DNA from: Paenibacillus periandrae
GTDB taxonomy: Bacteria > Bacillota > Bacilli > Paenibacillales > NBRC-103111
Assembly (NCBI RefSeq): GCF_022458865.1
Contig: NZ_JAJNMU010000019.1
Coordinates: 62,001-126,000, forward strand
Direction of reading: 5' to 3'
Length of the DNA stretch: 64,000 nt
Below the pieces are notes generated by a model that was given only the letters and a program-made list of their open reading frames with translations, was not told the DNA's origin and ran no database searches. The position numbers and the translations under genes are program-made. This document shows, in pieces, positions 35,388-44,049 of the stretch. Position 1 is the first letter of the stretch. Each line of letters begins with the position of its first letter.

Positions 35388-35711
35388 TTAAGTGCAGCAC
35401 TCGTTATCTTCACATCCCAGCGGCTTAAGCTGTTCTTTCTGTGAAGGGATATGCTTAAGAATTTCGGACACATAAGGCTTGTCTTGAACATATAACGAAT
35501 AGTAAACCCATTGGCCTTTTTTCGTCTCCTTGACGAGACCGCCATCTTTTAATTTGCGCATATGCTGACTGATGTTGGGCTGGCTGGTTTGCAAAAATTC
35601 GACAATTTCACATACACATAATTCCCTTTCCTTCAGCAAGGCGATGATCGTTAATCGGTTCTTATCTCCCAGCAGCTTTAAAACGTCTGCTATTTCTTGA
35701 ATTTGACTCAT
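35388..35711 (-). CDS. arsR: ArsR-family metalloid-responsive repressor
   Basis: A 107-residue winged-helix repressor. The alpha-3 metal motif ELCVCEIVE contains the As(III)-binding Cys-x-Cys pair, and C-terminal cysteines (GCEDNECC) may also bind metal. The DNA-reading helix is FLQTSQPNISQHMRKLKDGG. The start is ATG 35711 behind GGAAAGGAG; an upstream in-frame start would add 11 residues. It heads the arsR-arsB operon and would release DNA on arsenite or antimonite binding. Confidence 0.92.
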   Translation of the reverse strand: MSQIQEIADVLKLLGDKNRLTIIALLKERELCVCEIVEFLQTSQPNISQHMRKLKDGGLVKETKKGQWVYYSLYVQDKPYVSEILKHIPSQKEQLKPLGCEDNECCT

Positions 35712-35773
35712 ATGTGCTCCTTTCCAGCAATAATCATTTATCATTTTCGCATATTCAACTTATATTGTAAATC

Positions 35774-35799
35774 ATTATATAATTATTTGATTATATAAT
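35774..35799. promoter_or_regulatory. Candidate ArsR operator
   Basis: ATTATATAA, 8-nt spacer, TTATATAAT: a perfect 9-bp inverted repeat in the arsR/doxX divergent spacer. It is AT-rich like many ArsR boxes, but could also be promoter DNA. Confidence 0.45.
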
Positions 35800-35941
35800 A
35801 TATTTCTTATATCACTGTGATCTATTTAACAGCGTTGGTTACCTCGGAGTAGTAAATTATAGCCATGGAGAACAAATAAACCTAAGCAGTGAATCAAGTA
35901 TCAGCAGAATGTCATTCACTACCAATTAGGAGATGGTTAAG

Positions 35942-36484
35942 ATGATGAAATGGATGAGGGAAAATGTATACGCGGCAGGAATTTTATGTTTGCTTCGGAT
36001 TTACCTGGGCTGGGAATGGGCGACAGCAGGTTTGCATAAGCTGACAGGCAGGTTTGACGCTACCGGATTTATCAAAGGGGCTGTGACCAAGCCAGTCATC
36101 GATAAGGCGACCAATGAGCTGATATATCCGACCTTTACGGCATTTCTTGAGCATTTTGCACTGCCGAATGCAGCGGTATTCAATGTGGTAATCCCTATTG
36201 GGGAGCTGCTGGTCGGAGTGGGACTTATCGTCGGTGCGCTGACGACTGCAGCTGCATTTTTCGGGCTGCTCATGAACTTTATGTTTATGTTTGCAGGAAC
36301 GGTTAGCACCAACCCGTGGTTAATCCTGCTCGGTGGGATTATTTTTATGGCTGGCACGAATGCAGGGCGGTTCGGTATTGACCATTATCTGGCACCAATG
36401 GCCCGTAAGCTCATCGACAAATACAAAAAAGACAGACCAGTTCATCCAACAGCCGGGAGAACGCACAAACGAGCGCATGCTTAA
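35942..36484 (+). CDS. DoxX-family membrane protein
   Basis: A 180-residue protein with four hydrophobic helices (GILCLLRIYLGWEWATAGLH; VFNVVIPIGELLVGVGLIVG; MNFMFMFAGTVSTNPWLILL) of the DoxX/CatD type. Members act in thiosulfate oxidation, catechol or quinone stress or redox homeostasis. The C-terminus is a basic His/Arg/Lys tail. The ATG at 35942 has TAGGAG 9 nt upstream; the in-frame ATG at 35933 is too close. It is divergent from arsR. Confidence 0.8.
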   Translation: MMKWMRENVYAAGILCLLRIYLGWEWATAGLHKLTGRFDATGFIKGAVTKPVIDKATNELIYPTFTAFLEHFALPNAAVFNVVIPIGELLVGVGLIVGALTTAAAFFGLLMNFMFMFAGTVSTNPWLILLGGIIFMAGTNAGRFGIDHYLAPMARKLIDKYKKDRPVHPTAGRTHKRAHA

Positions 36485-36515
36485 CTGCTCATGGTTGAAT
36501 GGACACATATAAGAG

Positions 36516-36556
36516 CTGGAGTACAGTCGAGCTTGGCTGTGCTTCCAGTCTCTTTG
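36516..36556 (+). terminator. Possible terminator after the doxX gene
   Basis: CTGGA/TCCAG and ACAG/CTGT stems with a small internal loop, followed by TCTCTTT. Confidence 0.45.
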
Positions 36557-36591
36557 TATAAACGGGCCACCTTCGAAAGGAGAGGATGGAT

Positions 36592-37209
36592 ATGCTGTCA
36601 GGAATTATTTTGGCAGGCGGAGACAGCTTGCGTATGAACGGTGAAAATAAAAGCTTGCTCAGCCTGGACAATGAAACCTTGGTTCTGCGCCAGATCCGAA
36701 TTATGCGGGAGCTGTGCAGTGAGGTCATTATTGTGACCAACACGCCAAAGCTATTCCTGCGGTTGGTGGATACCTCGGTGAGAATCATAACGGATTATAT
36801 ACCGGGAAAAGGACCTTTAAGCGGAATGCATGCTGGTCTTACCTTATCCCGCAACCGAAGCGCATGGGTAGTTGGCTGCGACATGCCATTTCTATCGCCC
36901 GCTGCGGCTGAGCTGATGCTGCGCAAAAAAAGGAGTGGCCTGGACGCAATCATCCCCTGGCTTCAAGGTGTCATGCATCCTCTGCATGCTGTTTATGACA
37001 GGGACTGTGCGGGACACATTTGGACATTATTGAAACACCAGGATACAGAATTATCCTCTCTGAGGAAGGGTTTATTATGGCAGGAAGCAGTGGAGTCCGA
37101 GTTTCAATCAGCTGGCATCGATTGCAGCTTTGTCAACACGATTAAGACAAGGGATGATTACTTTCTTGCGCAACAGTATCTGGAGAAGACTAAGGTGCGG
37201 TCCGGATAA
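36592..37209 (+). CDS. mobA: Molybdenum cofactor guanylyltransferase MobA
   Basis: A 205-residue nucleotidyltransferase that attaches GMP to molybdopterin, making the cofactor form used by nitrate reductase and other DMSO-reductase-family enzymes. The N-terminal GTP-binding signature is IILAGGDSLRMNGENKSLL; DYIPGKGPLSGMHAGL and VVGCDMPFLSP follow, the latter with the Mg-binding Asp. The start is ATG 36592 with AGGAG 9 nt upstream. Its presence in the Fnr/Nre neighbourhood fits anaerobic respiration, although no molybdoenzyme is in the window. Confidence 0.87.
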   Translation: MLSGIILAGGDSLRMNGENKSLLSLDNETLVLRQIRIMRELCSEVIIVTNTPKLFLRLVDTSVRIITDYIPGKGPLSGMHAGLTLSRNRSAWVVGCDMPFLSPAAAELMLRKKRSGLDAIIPWLQGVMHPLHAVYDRDCAGHIWTLLKHQDTELSSLRKGLLWQEAVESEFQSAGIDCSFVNTIKTRDDYFLAQQYLEKTKVRSG

Positions 37210-37247
37210 ATATACATGTTAGTAAAAGTGAAAGCGAATTTTCATGA

Positions 37248-37333
37248 CCACGCTTACGATGCTGGTTTTACTAAAGTGAAACCCAAAGATTATGCTTACG
37301 ATGCTGGTTTTCGCTAAAGCAAAAACCTTAGGA
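37248..37333 (+). repeat. Two-hairpin tandem array in the hemerythrin-gene leader (repeat family locus B)
   Basis: Spacer GCTTACGATGCT occurs twice, each followed by a hairpin: GGTTTTAC-TAAA-GTGAAACC (37264-37283) and GGTTTTCGC-TAAA-GCAAAAACC (37306-37327). The second runs into TTAGGAGG, the ribosome binding site of the gene at 37344. Stem sequences differ from the other loci but remain paired. Confidence 0.75.
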
Positions 37334-37343
37334 GGAATCAACA

Positions 37344-37889
37344 ATGAACATGTATCAAAAGCCGCGAGTAGAGATGACTAAGGCACCGATGACAGCCATA
37401 TCAGAAGGACTGGAGCGCTTGAAGCAAGAGCATGGGGAGCTCAAGCAGGTTTTAATGGAAATGGAAAAACAAGCGAAGCAGGTTGAGTCCGCACCAGAGA
37501 GCTTGGGAGCGCTGCAGTCGCTGCTGAATCTAAGACTATGGGCACTTGCATTTCAGGAAGAGCTTGAACGGCATTCCAATTGGGAGGAGCAAGAATTGTT
37601 TCCCTTCCTGAGCACTTATATAGAGCGGAAAATGGCTCCTTCCATACTGCCTTCCTTCTGGTCGCTAGAGAAAGATCATGAGCTGGCTGATGAGCATATG
37701 CAGGCCTTTCTGAGATCGGTTCATTTGTTAAAAGCAAATCCGGGTGCTATGGGCTACAATCAGGCCGCTGCCTATCTGGTTCAAGCTTGTCATATTTTAC
37801 AGGAGCATTTGGCTAAGGAAGAGCAGCTTGTTTTCCCTTTGACCCAACAGGTTTTGGATGATATCAATGGAGCAGCAGCCGGCCTTTAA
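37344..37889 (+). CDS. Hemerythrin-like (HHE-domain) protein
   Basis: A 181-residue all-helical protein with hemerythrin di-iron ligand motifs in order: KQEHGELK, ERHSNWEEQELFPF, KDHELADEHMQAF and LQEHLAKEEQLVFPL. HHE proteins bind O2 or NO or, like RIC/ScdA, repair iron-sulfur clusters after nitrosative stress; this one lacks the ScdA N-terminal domain. It is near Fnr, Nre-like and MobA genes, which fits NO or O2 handling. The RBS TTAGGAGG belongs to a structured repeat array. Confidence 0.83.
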   Translation: MNMYQKPRVEMTKAPMTAISEGLERLKQEHGELKQVLMEMEKQAKQVESAPESLGALQSLLNLRLWALAFQEELERHSNWEEQELFPFLSTYIERKMAPSILPSFWSLEKDHELADEHMQAFLRSVHLLKANPGAMGYNQAAAYLVQACHILQEHLAKEEQLVFPLTQQVLDDINGAAAGL

Positions 37890-37976
37890 TTGCTAATTAA
37901 ATGGTAAAAGTTTGTCGAAAAACAAAATAAACATGTAATTAATTGGATAATAATTCAAATTGATCGGTTTGAAAAT

Positions 37977-38006
37977 TTGAAATTTGGGTAGAGGGTGTGC
38001 TACTCT
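37977..38006 (+). promoter_or_regulatory. Probable promoter of the riboswitch-controlled hydrolase gene
   Basis: TTGAAA (37977-37982), 18-bp spacer, extended -10 TGC-TACTCT (38001-38006). Transcription would start right at the riboswitch. Confidence 0.45.
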
Positions 38007-38012
38007 GTTAAA

Positions 38013-38132
38013 AAAAGGCCGAATCCAGTTCATCACAAGAGCTGGTACGGGGGATTCTTTACATGGGGTGAATGTTCTGTCTTGAACTAGGGAAAACCTC
38101 TTCCCGAATCCGTCAACTAACCTCGAAGGCCG
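38013..38132 (+). ncRNA. Cyclic di-AMP riboswitch (ydaO-yuaA type)
   Basis: The conserved ydaO aptamer blocks appear in order: CCGAATCC near the 5' end, GGGGGA, GGGGTGAAT, AGGG, and the 3' block CCCGAATCCGTCAACTAACC followed by TCGAAGGCC. The outer stem can form from the two GGCC segments (38017-38020 and 38128-38131). Binding of c-di-AMP normally lowers expression. There is no T-run between the aptamer and the gene, and the Shine-Dalgarno (38134-38140) is only 2 nt from the closing stem, so translational control is suggested. Confidence 0.92.
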
Positions 38133-38145
38133 CAGGAGGAACAAC

Positions 38146-38991
38146 TTGATATTATTACGGAAGAAGTTTATTTGGTTTTGTGCTTTTTTTGCGTTTGGTT
38201 TGTTGGCTGTTATGCAGGCAGGAACTGCTCAGGCAGCGTCAGATGAAGTCAGGATACAAATTAACGATTACCTGGTGACCTTCCCAGACGCCAAGCCCTA
38301 CATCGATAGCAGCAATAATTTGCAGGTGCCTCTAAGAGTACTGATTGAACAATTAGGGTATCAGATGGAATGGAGCAAGAATGAACAGGCGATACAGGTT
38401 ACGCTAAGCAGCAAGCAGCAGAAGGTCGTATTTCAAACGGGAGACCGTCAAGCGCTTGTGAATGAAAAGGCCGTTACGTTGGAATCACCCCCGCTGTTGT
38501 CTCAGCAAACGGTGTATGTTCCCCTCCGATTCGTATCGGATACGTTTGGTTATCAAATTCAATGGGATGCGGTCAATAAGCTTGCGATCATAGATGCGGA
38601 TGGTCAGTACCATGCTCCGGTCTGGTACGCCCCTAAGCCCAAGGCATCGATTTTGCAATCAGCATATAACTATTTGGGTGTTCCTTATGTGTGGGGAGGC
38701 AGCACGCCGAATGGATTTGATTGCTCAGGATATGTAGGATATATTTTTCAATTAAGCGGAGTTCAGTTACCCCGAACATCGGCAGAAATGTACAGCTCGG
38801 CAGGTACTCGGGTTATGGATATTCAAGAAGGTGACCTGGTGTTTTTTGCTGAAGGCCGAAGAACCTCCCATGTCGGCATTTATATTGGCAATGACCAATT
38901 CATCTCGGCCACTACCTATGGTGGTGTCACGGTAGCCAGCTTGAACAGCGGTTACTGGGGTTCCAGATACATAGGGGCAAAGCGGCTGTAG
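38146..38991 (+). CDS. NlpC/P60 cell-wall hydrolase with copper-amine-oxidase-type N-domain
   Basis: A 281-residue secreted peptidoglycan endopeptidase. Signal peptide (FAFGLLAVMQAGTAQAAS), then a Cu_amine_oxidN1-type domain (VPLRVLIEQLGYQMEWSKNE; VYVPLRFVSDTFGYQIQWD; residues about 40-150), then NlpC/P60 (YLGVPYVWGGSTPNGFDCSG with the catalytic Cys; SHVGIYIG with the catalytic His). It cleaves peptide cross-links of the wall. TTG start at 38146, 5 nt after AGGAGGA. It is controlled by the c-di-AMP riboswitch, which links wall lysis to turgor signalling. Confidence 0.92.
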   Translation: MILLRKKFIWFCAFFAFGLLAVMQAGTAQAASDEVRIQINDYLVTFPDAKPYIDSSNNLQVPLRVLIEQLGYQMEWSKNEQAIQVTLSSKQQKVVFQTGDRQALVNEKAVTLESPPLLSQQTVYVPLRFVSDTFGYQIQWDAVNKLAIIDADGQYHAPVWYAPKPKASILQSAYNYLGVPYVWGGSTPNGFDCSGYVGYIFQLSGVQLPRTSAEMYSSAGTRVMDIQEGDLVFFAEGRRTSHVGIYIGNDQFISATTYGGVTVASLNSGYWGSRYIGAKRL

Positions 38992-39019
38992 AAGAGGCTG
39001 CAATCATATCGTATTATTC

Positions 39020-39044
39020 AGACCTGCCGAAAGGCGGGTCTTTG
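39020..39044 (+). terminator. Terminator after the NlpC/P60 gene
   Basis: 9-bp stem AGACCTGCC / GGCGGGTCT (one G-T pair) with a GAAA loop and a short T tail. Confidence 0.65.
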
Positions 39045-39105
39045 GTGTTAATATCAGGATACATGGCTTTCAGCGGAGCTGAATACTGTAAGGAGAAAAT
39101 AAAGT

Positions 39106-39657
39106 TTATTCTTTAAAATAGGGCGTAATCCCTCTTGAATACAGGTTCTCCACTAACTTGAAAAATTCTTCTGACGATAAATCCTGTTGACGCTGGAGCC
39201 AAAGACGAAATAAAGAAAGGGAAGTTGTCAGGTAAAACTCAATTAAGTATGGCGTTAAGGAATGGTTTTGCGGAACGTTTAATTCTAATTGATCCAAAGT
39301 GATTTCTTTTTTTAAGCGTTTTAAAAAACGGGCACTTCCATAATCACCCAAAAGGGCATTAAGAACCAGGAGATGTTCTCTTTTGTCCAGACAATAGAGC
39401 GTATCTTGAACCGTATGCATCGATAGCTCTTTATTCGCCAATTCTTTTTTCATGTCATTCAATAAGTCATTTTCAACAGAGTCTAACAATTCGTAAATGT
39501 CAGTAAAGTATTGATAAAAGGTGCTGCGGTTATATCCTGACTTATTCGCAATTTCCTGAACCGAAATTTTCTCAATCGGCTTTTGGCTATATAACTCACA
39601 AAAAACTTCTACAAACTTTTGTCTTGTTTTCTCCGTAATTTGGGGTTGCTTTTTCAT
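39106..39657 (-). CDS. TetR-family transcriptional regulator
   Basis: A 183-residue regulator with an N-terminal TetR helix-turn-helix (FVEVFCELYSQKPIEKISVQ; EIANKSGYNRSTFYQYFTDI) and a C-terminal ligand-binding region of an unclassified type. GGAGGGAAAC precedes the ATG. It diverges from a decayed ketopantoate-reductase-like gene, which was probably its original target. Confidence 0.87.
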   Translation of the reverse strand: MKKQPQITEKTRQKFVEVFCELYSQKPIEKISVQEIANKSGYNRSTFYQYFTDIYELLDSVENDLLNDMKKELANKELSMHTVQDTLYCLDKREHLLVLNALLGDYGSARFLKRLKKEITLDQLELNVPQNHSLTPYLIEFYLTTSLSLFRLWLQRQQDLSSEEFFKLVENLYSRGITPYFKE

Positions 39658-39763
39658 GTTTCCCTCCTACTAGCGAATAAGAATATCATCCGACAAATAC
39701 TAAAATACTGATGGTTGATCAAGGAATAATGAAGATTTATAATCACATCATACAACATGTTGT

Positions 39764-40653
39764 TTGATAATCAAAAATGACGTTAGCCTGTTTGCACATT
39801 CTAATAGATTTAAATCATTAAGAGAAAATGGCCTGCAATATAAAGAAAAAGGTACAGTTAGATCGATACAAGTGAATGTCATTGATACGCTCGAAAATGA
39901 CGATGTATACGATTTTATTTTCGTTACCGTTCGTTATGATCGGTCCGAATCAGCGTTGTTAGCGCTAAAAGATAATCAGAGCAAAAATATAGTTACGATG
40001 ACTAGTAATTCAATTGGATTTTCTTCGTGGCTTATCGTAGGTGATAGACTTTTATCAGCTTTTCCCGGCTTCGGCGGACAGATTAAAGATGGAGTATTGC
40101 ATGCTCGATTTCTACCAAAGATTATAGCGGCAACTGCATTTGGAGAAATTAATGGTGTAGTGACAGAACGCATAGAAAACCTCGCAAAATTATTTAAAAC
40201 AGCAAAGCTTCCCTACGTTATTAAAAAGGATATGCAAGCGTATCTAATCACACATTCCGTATCAGACATTGCCATGTTGAGCGTTTTGCATTCTGAGAAT
40301 AAGATAATTGACAAAAAAACAGTCAGAACCAGAAAGAGGCACGAAAAATAACAGTCACTTTAAAAGCGTATCTAAGGGCAATACAAAAAGCTGGCGTTTC
40401 AATTGATCCACCAATGCTTAAACTGGTGCTTAAATTCCCAAACTTATTTTTGGACCTTTTCTTTATGACATGGCTACGAACAAAAATGGTTAGGGATATG
40501 ATGTTGCCGGATTATGCGAATAATGCTTACAATGAGATTGTGCAGCTGAGTAATGATTTAATGAAATTTTTAAGTCAAAATGATATCAAATCGGAAATAT
40601 TATTAAATCCTTCAATTGGGAATAGGCAACGATTCAGTTGGTTGTTAGTCTGA
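39764..40653 (+). pseudogene. Ketopantoate reductase (ApbA/PanE-like) remnant, truncated and frameshifted
   Basis: Frame 1 (39764-40351) encodes NDVSLFAHSNRFKSLRENGL, YDFIFVTVRYDRSESAL and FPGFGGQIKDGVLHARFLPK, typical of the 2-dehydropantoate 2-reductase family, but the N-terminal Rossmann GxGxxG segment is missing. Near 40342-40350 the run GAAAAATAAC brings a stop; one extra A would read on into the frame LKAYLRAIQKAGVSIDPPML, which continues to 40653. So the gene lacks its start and has a one-base deletion in an A-run. Its 3' end overlaps the annotated start region of the MFS gene. Confidence 0.8.
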
Positions 40654-40673
40654 ATGTAAAAGAGGCGAGCACG

Positions 40674-41918
40674 TTGTTCAATAAACTGCAAGGGAACGCC
40701 CGCGGATGTATGATTTATGAGCCGATGTTTATTATTCCCTATAGCCTGTATCTCACCTATGCTTCCATCTACATGCTGGAGCTTGGACTTACAGAGACCC
40801 AAATCGGGCTCGTGACTTCACTGGGGCTGGTGCTGCAAATATTCACTTCATTAATCAGCGGCTATTTAACGGATCGCATGGGACGCAGGCGCGCATTATT
40901 GATCTATGATTTGGTTAGCTGGAGTGTGGCTACGCTGCTGTGGATGACTGCCCACAACGTCTGGTTTTTTGTGATAGCCGCAGCGTTCAACAGCTTTCAA
41001 AAGGTACCCAATACCGCGTGGTATTGTCTGCTCGTTGAAGGAACGCATCCCAAGGATCGTGCTTATATTTTCTCAACGCTGCAATTTATTAGTGTGGCAA
41101 GTGGGCTATTCGCACCGCTGGGAGGACTTCTGGTAGAGCGTTACACGTTGGTTTCTGCCGAGCGAATGATGTATGGATTAGCCTTTGTCAGTATGACAGC
41201 GATGTTCTTTTGCCGTCATTTTGCGACCTATGAGACCGAAATCGGGATCAGGAAAATGAAGGAGCATGCTTCTTTTCAATGGAAAGCGCTTTTACAGGAG
41301 TACATTGGTGTATTGAGGGCGATCGTCACCAACAAGCCGCTGCTGCTTGTATTCGGTATTTACGTGCTGTATCAATTTCAGCTGACGATGCGCAACACGT
41401 ATTTATCGATTTATCTGGTGCAATCACTGGAATTCGATGCGGTGTGGATCGCCTGGCTGCCTGCTGTGACATCTGTAGCGACGCTGCTGCTGCTGTTCTT
41501 CTATATTCCGAGATTGAATCGGGATCGCATGAATGCGTATATGCTGGTCGGTCTGTTCATTTGTACAGCCGCCTATCTTATACAGATTGCGACGCCGCCC
41601 GGCGCAGTCATGCCGATCCTGTTCAGCACGGTGCTCACGGCAGCAGGCAGTATTATTGTGTACCCGAACTTGGAGGCAGCTGTACAGAATGCAATTGATG
41701 ATGATAAGCGAGCGAGTATTTTTTCGATTTTATCCGTACTGATTCTGATCTTTATTTCACCCGCAGGTTTGATCGGCGGCTGGACCTATTCGATTGATCC
41801 GAGGCTTCCTTTTATCCTTATTATCGCCGCATTTATATGGAGTGCCGTCCTGATGCTGCTGTATATTGGGCGAACCGGGAAATCCGCCAACATAGACAAC
41901 ATAGGAAAAGAAGGATAA
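40674..41918 (+). CDS. MFS transporter
   Basis: A roughly 414-residue major facilitator protein with about twelve helices. The conserved loop-2 motif GYLTDRMGRRRALLIYD is present, then FQKVPNTAWYCLLVEGTHPK and a second half from about residue 220. The start is uncertain: TTG 40674 is preceded by AAAGAGG, TTG 40638 lies in the pseudogene overlap, and the first ATG is in the first helix region. The substrate is unknown. Confidence 0.8.
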   Translation: MFNKLQGNARGCMIYEPMFIIPYSLYLTYASIYMLELGLTETQIGLVTSLGLVLQIFTSLISGYLTDRMGRRRALLIYDLVSWSVATLLWMTAHNVWFFVIAAAFNSFQKVPNTAWYCLLVEGTHPKDRAYIFSTLQFISVASGLFAPLGGLLVERYTLVSAERMMYGLAFVSMTAMFFCRHFATYETEIGIRKMKEHASFQWKALLQEYIGVLRAIVTNKPLLLVFGIYVLYQFQLTMRNTYLSIYLVQSLEFDAVWIAWLPAVTSVATLLLLFFYIPRLNRDRMNAYMLVGLFICTAAYLIQIATPPGAVMPILFSTVLTAAGSIIVYPNLEAAVQNAIDDDKRASIFSILSVLILIFISPAGLIGGWTYSIDPRLPFILIIAAFIWSAVLMLLYIGRTGKSANIDNIGKEG

Positions 41919-42033
41919 GCAGGAAATGTGTCAATTAATGCCGAATATCTTGTGGACAGCAAATAAAAGATTTTGATTGATCTGGCGAGTATTGTATACT
42001 TGTTGGTAACATGACACGGGGGTTGAACTTACA

Positions 42034-43209
42034 ATGAGTCAAGACGTCAACGGCTTGGGCCGTCATTATTTACAAGCAGAGTCTTATGGTGCTTCTGCAT
42101 TCTGTTTTTATCGAGCCATTCTTGAGGATCCTAACAATGGCAGCGCCTGGAATGGACTTGTGCTTTCACTCAGCTTAATGCGTCGGGAAAATGATGCGCA
42201 GACGATTTTGGCCCGATTTGCCCGGCACCCATTGCCTTATGACAAGGATATGGTTACCTTTGCCTTGATGATGTATCAGCAAAGCCCATTGGCGATGTCG
42301 GAGTGGGTACGCGCGATGTCAGTAAGGTTTGGCGTCAATGCTCAGGAGCGGGAAGCTTTTACACAAATGGCTGATGATTTGGAGCTTAATTACACTGATT
42401 TGGTATCACGCCATGGGGAAGAGGTATTAAAGGAGCAGGGTATGTTCAGCCTGGAAGAGTTTGCGGACCGCAGAATCGAGCTGGACTGGTTGATGTCAGA
42501 GCCGATTGATACGGTATACGGAGTGATTCAAACATGGCTGGAAGACCCGGAATCGGTGTTATCCGCGGTTAGAATGCTGTGTATGATGCCGGATGTGCGT
42601 AGTGAAAAGCTGCTGCGCAGAGTATGCCGTAATGAAGAAGTGGATGGCAAAACAAGAACCCATGCGCTGCTCGCACTTCGGTGGCTCGGTGTACGAGGCA
42701 ACGCTCGCATACATAAGATGGAAGAATCGTTCGTTATCAATCTTGACAATCCCGTACCTGAATTGACGGTATCAGTTCCTGCTGCCTACAAGCCTGTGCT
42801 GGACCGTATGAAGCTTTGGATTGCGAAGCAGCAGGGTGTCGTCACGGAAGAGGAGTATGAACAACACGCTTCTACAGACGAAGTGGAGCTTCCAGCCGAG
42901 CTCGCTGACAAGCTGGAGCAAGCGGACGTTCCAAGTGTGCTTCAAGAGGTCGTGCATGCCTTGATTCGATCCGCTTACGACCAATATTATCCACTCGTTC
43001 CCGGTATTCGCGGAACCCGTCAATGGAGCATAGCGCTGCTCATGCTTATGAAGGACTATGCGGTGGGTGTCATGAATGCATGGCCTTATGGCGAGATCGA
43101 AAAGGATGAGACCGCAGTATTGCATCGCAATTGGATCATCAGCGCAAGCCGTGACTTTTATGATAATATCGAAATTGCCAGAAAGCTGCGCGAAAGTCAG
43201 CTTGGATAA
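42034..43209 (+). CDS. TPR/HEAT-like helical protein of unknown function
   Basis: A 391-residue soluble protein. The N-terminus looks like a tetratricopeptide pair (GRHYLQAESYGASAFCFYRA; ILEDPNNGSAWNGLVLSLSL), and a middle part resembles a HEAT-type repeat (SEKLLRRVCRNEEVDGKTRT; HALLALRWLGVRGNARIHKM). No catalytic motif or membrane segment. GGGGG lies about 11 nt upstream of the ATG. It is monocistronic with its own terminator. I do not recognise a named family; a scaffold or adaptor role is only a guess. Confidence 0.7.
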   Translation: MSQDVNGLGRHYLQAESYGASAFCFYRAILEDPNNGSAWNGLVLSLSLMRRENDAQTILARFARHPLPYDKDMVTFALMMYQQSPLAMSEWVRAMSVRFGVNAQEREAFTQMADDLELNYTDLVSRHGEEVLKEQGMFSLEEFADRRIELDWLMSEPIDTVYGVIQTWLEDPESVLSAVRMLCMMPDVRSEKLLRRVCRNEEVDGKTRTHALLALRWLGVRGNARIHKMEESFVINLDNPVPELTVSVPAAYKPVLDRMKLWIAKQQGVVTEEEYEQHASTDEVELPAELADKLEQADVPSVLQEVVHALIRSAYDQYYPLVPGIRGTRQWSIALLMLMKDYAVGVMNAWPYGEIEKDETAVLHRNWIISASRDFYDNIEIARKLRESQLG

Positions 43210-43240
43210 GCCTAGTTCAAATACCCAAAGTGGATACCGA

Positions 43241-43269
43241 AGAACCTTCAAACGGAAGGTTCTTTTTTT
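43241..43269 (+). terminator. Terminator after the TPR-like gene
   Basis: 9-bp stem AGAACCTTC / GAAGGTTCT, AAACG loop, then six or more T. The stem core matches the terminator at 26621. Confidence 0.85.
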
Positions 43270-43363
43270 GATGCAACAAAGTCTGGAACCCCATACCCAT
43301 GTCCTCCTCAACGCACCCAAGTATGGGGTTAGACAAGTATCCAGTCTCTGGCTTCCGCTCGAC

Positions 43364-43405
43364 GAAAAAAAGCCTTATCCCCAAACCATTTCGGGATAAA
43401 GCCTT
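43364..43405 (-). terminator. Terminator after gerQ (minus strand)
   Basis: On the minus strand GGCTTTATCCC pairs with GGGATAAGGCT, followed by a T-run (A7 at 43365-43371 on the plus strand). Confidence 0.75.
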
Positions 43406-43443
43406 TGAATGGGAAATACAGACCTAGGCCATGTCTGAAATGA

Positions 43444-43896
43444 TCAACGTGCTGGCATAGGATTTCCATAAGGATATGTATAGTTCAATTCCTCGTCGAA
43501 TGTGATGTAGTCGAGATTGACCATTAACAGCAAATACCTCATTCCAGTTTTGGGATCACTGATGATGATATGATCTCGTCCGGCTGCTTCCAGTCTGCCT
43601 TTGAATATTTTGGCATTCCATTCGCTGTTGTTCTCGTAGGTCATGTAGATTGTGGCTGTCTTGCCCAGGTTTAATCGTAAAATATTCTCGATGAAGGACT
43701 GCTCCAGAGGCAGCAGCCCGGGGACAGTTGGCGCCCCCTGTGACGGAGTAGTGGGTGCGCTGGGGATGAAAGAACCACTGGGTCCGGCAGGGGGGAACTG
43801 GCCCATCTGGCCTTGTGGTGTCCCCATAGGCATTTGAACATATCCAGGATAACCGGTGTACGGTGGTGTGCCGCTTCGATATGGGTAGTTAATCAT
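43444..43896 (-). CDS. gerQ: Spore coat protein GerQ
   Basis: A 150-residue protein with a Pro/Gly/Gln-rich N-terminus (about 60 residues) and the conserved GerQ C-terminal domain (LEQSFIENILRLNLGKTATI; LEAAGRDHIIISDPKTGMRY; VNLDYITFDEELNY). In Bacillus GerQ is an inner-coat protein cross-linked by transglutaminase Tgl and needed for localising the cortex hydrolase CwlJ in nutrient or Ca-DPA germination. Slightly shorter than the B. subtilis protein (181). GAAGGAGGAA precedes the ATG. No cwlJ neighbour is seen. Confidence 0.9.
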   Translation of the reverse strand: MINYPYRSGTPPYTGYPGYVQMPMGTPQGQMGQFPPAGPSGSFIPSAPTTPSQGAPTVPGLLPLEQSFIENILRLNLGKTATIYMTYENNSEWNAKIFKGRLEAAGRDHIIISDPKTGMRYLLLMVNLDYITFDEELNYTYPYGNPMPAR

Positions 43897-44049
43897 TAAC
43901 GTATTCCTCCTTCATATGGCTCATGCCTCTTCTATATTTATAAGTATTATTACGGCTTGGACGATTAGTACTAGTTGGCGAAAAAAAACATGCTTTTTTG
44001 AGACAGTTGTATCACAGCAGTCCGACTGTTTCTGAGACTGCAGCAGCAA

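Noticed and set aside
35812..35822. ATCACTGTGAT sequence in the arsR/doxX spacer as a Crp/Fnr box
   Set aside because: The half-sites are separated by one base instead of six, so it does not fit the Fnr consensus found at 29656.
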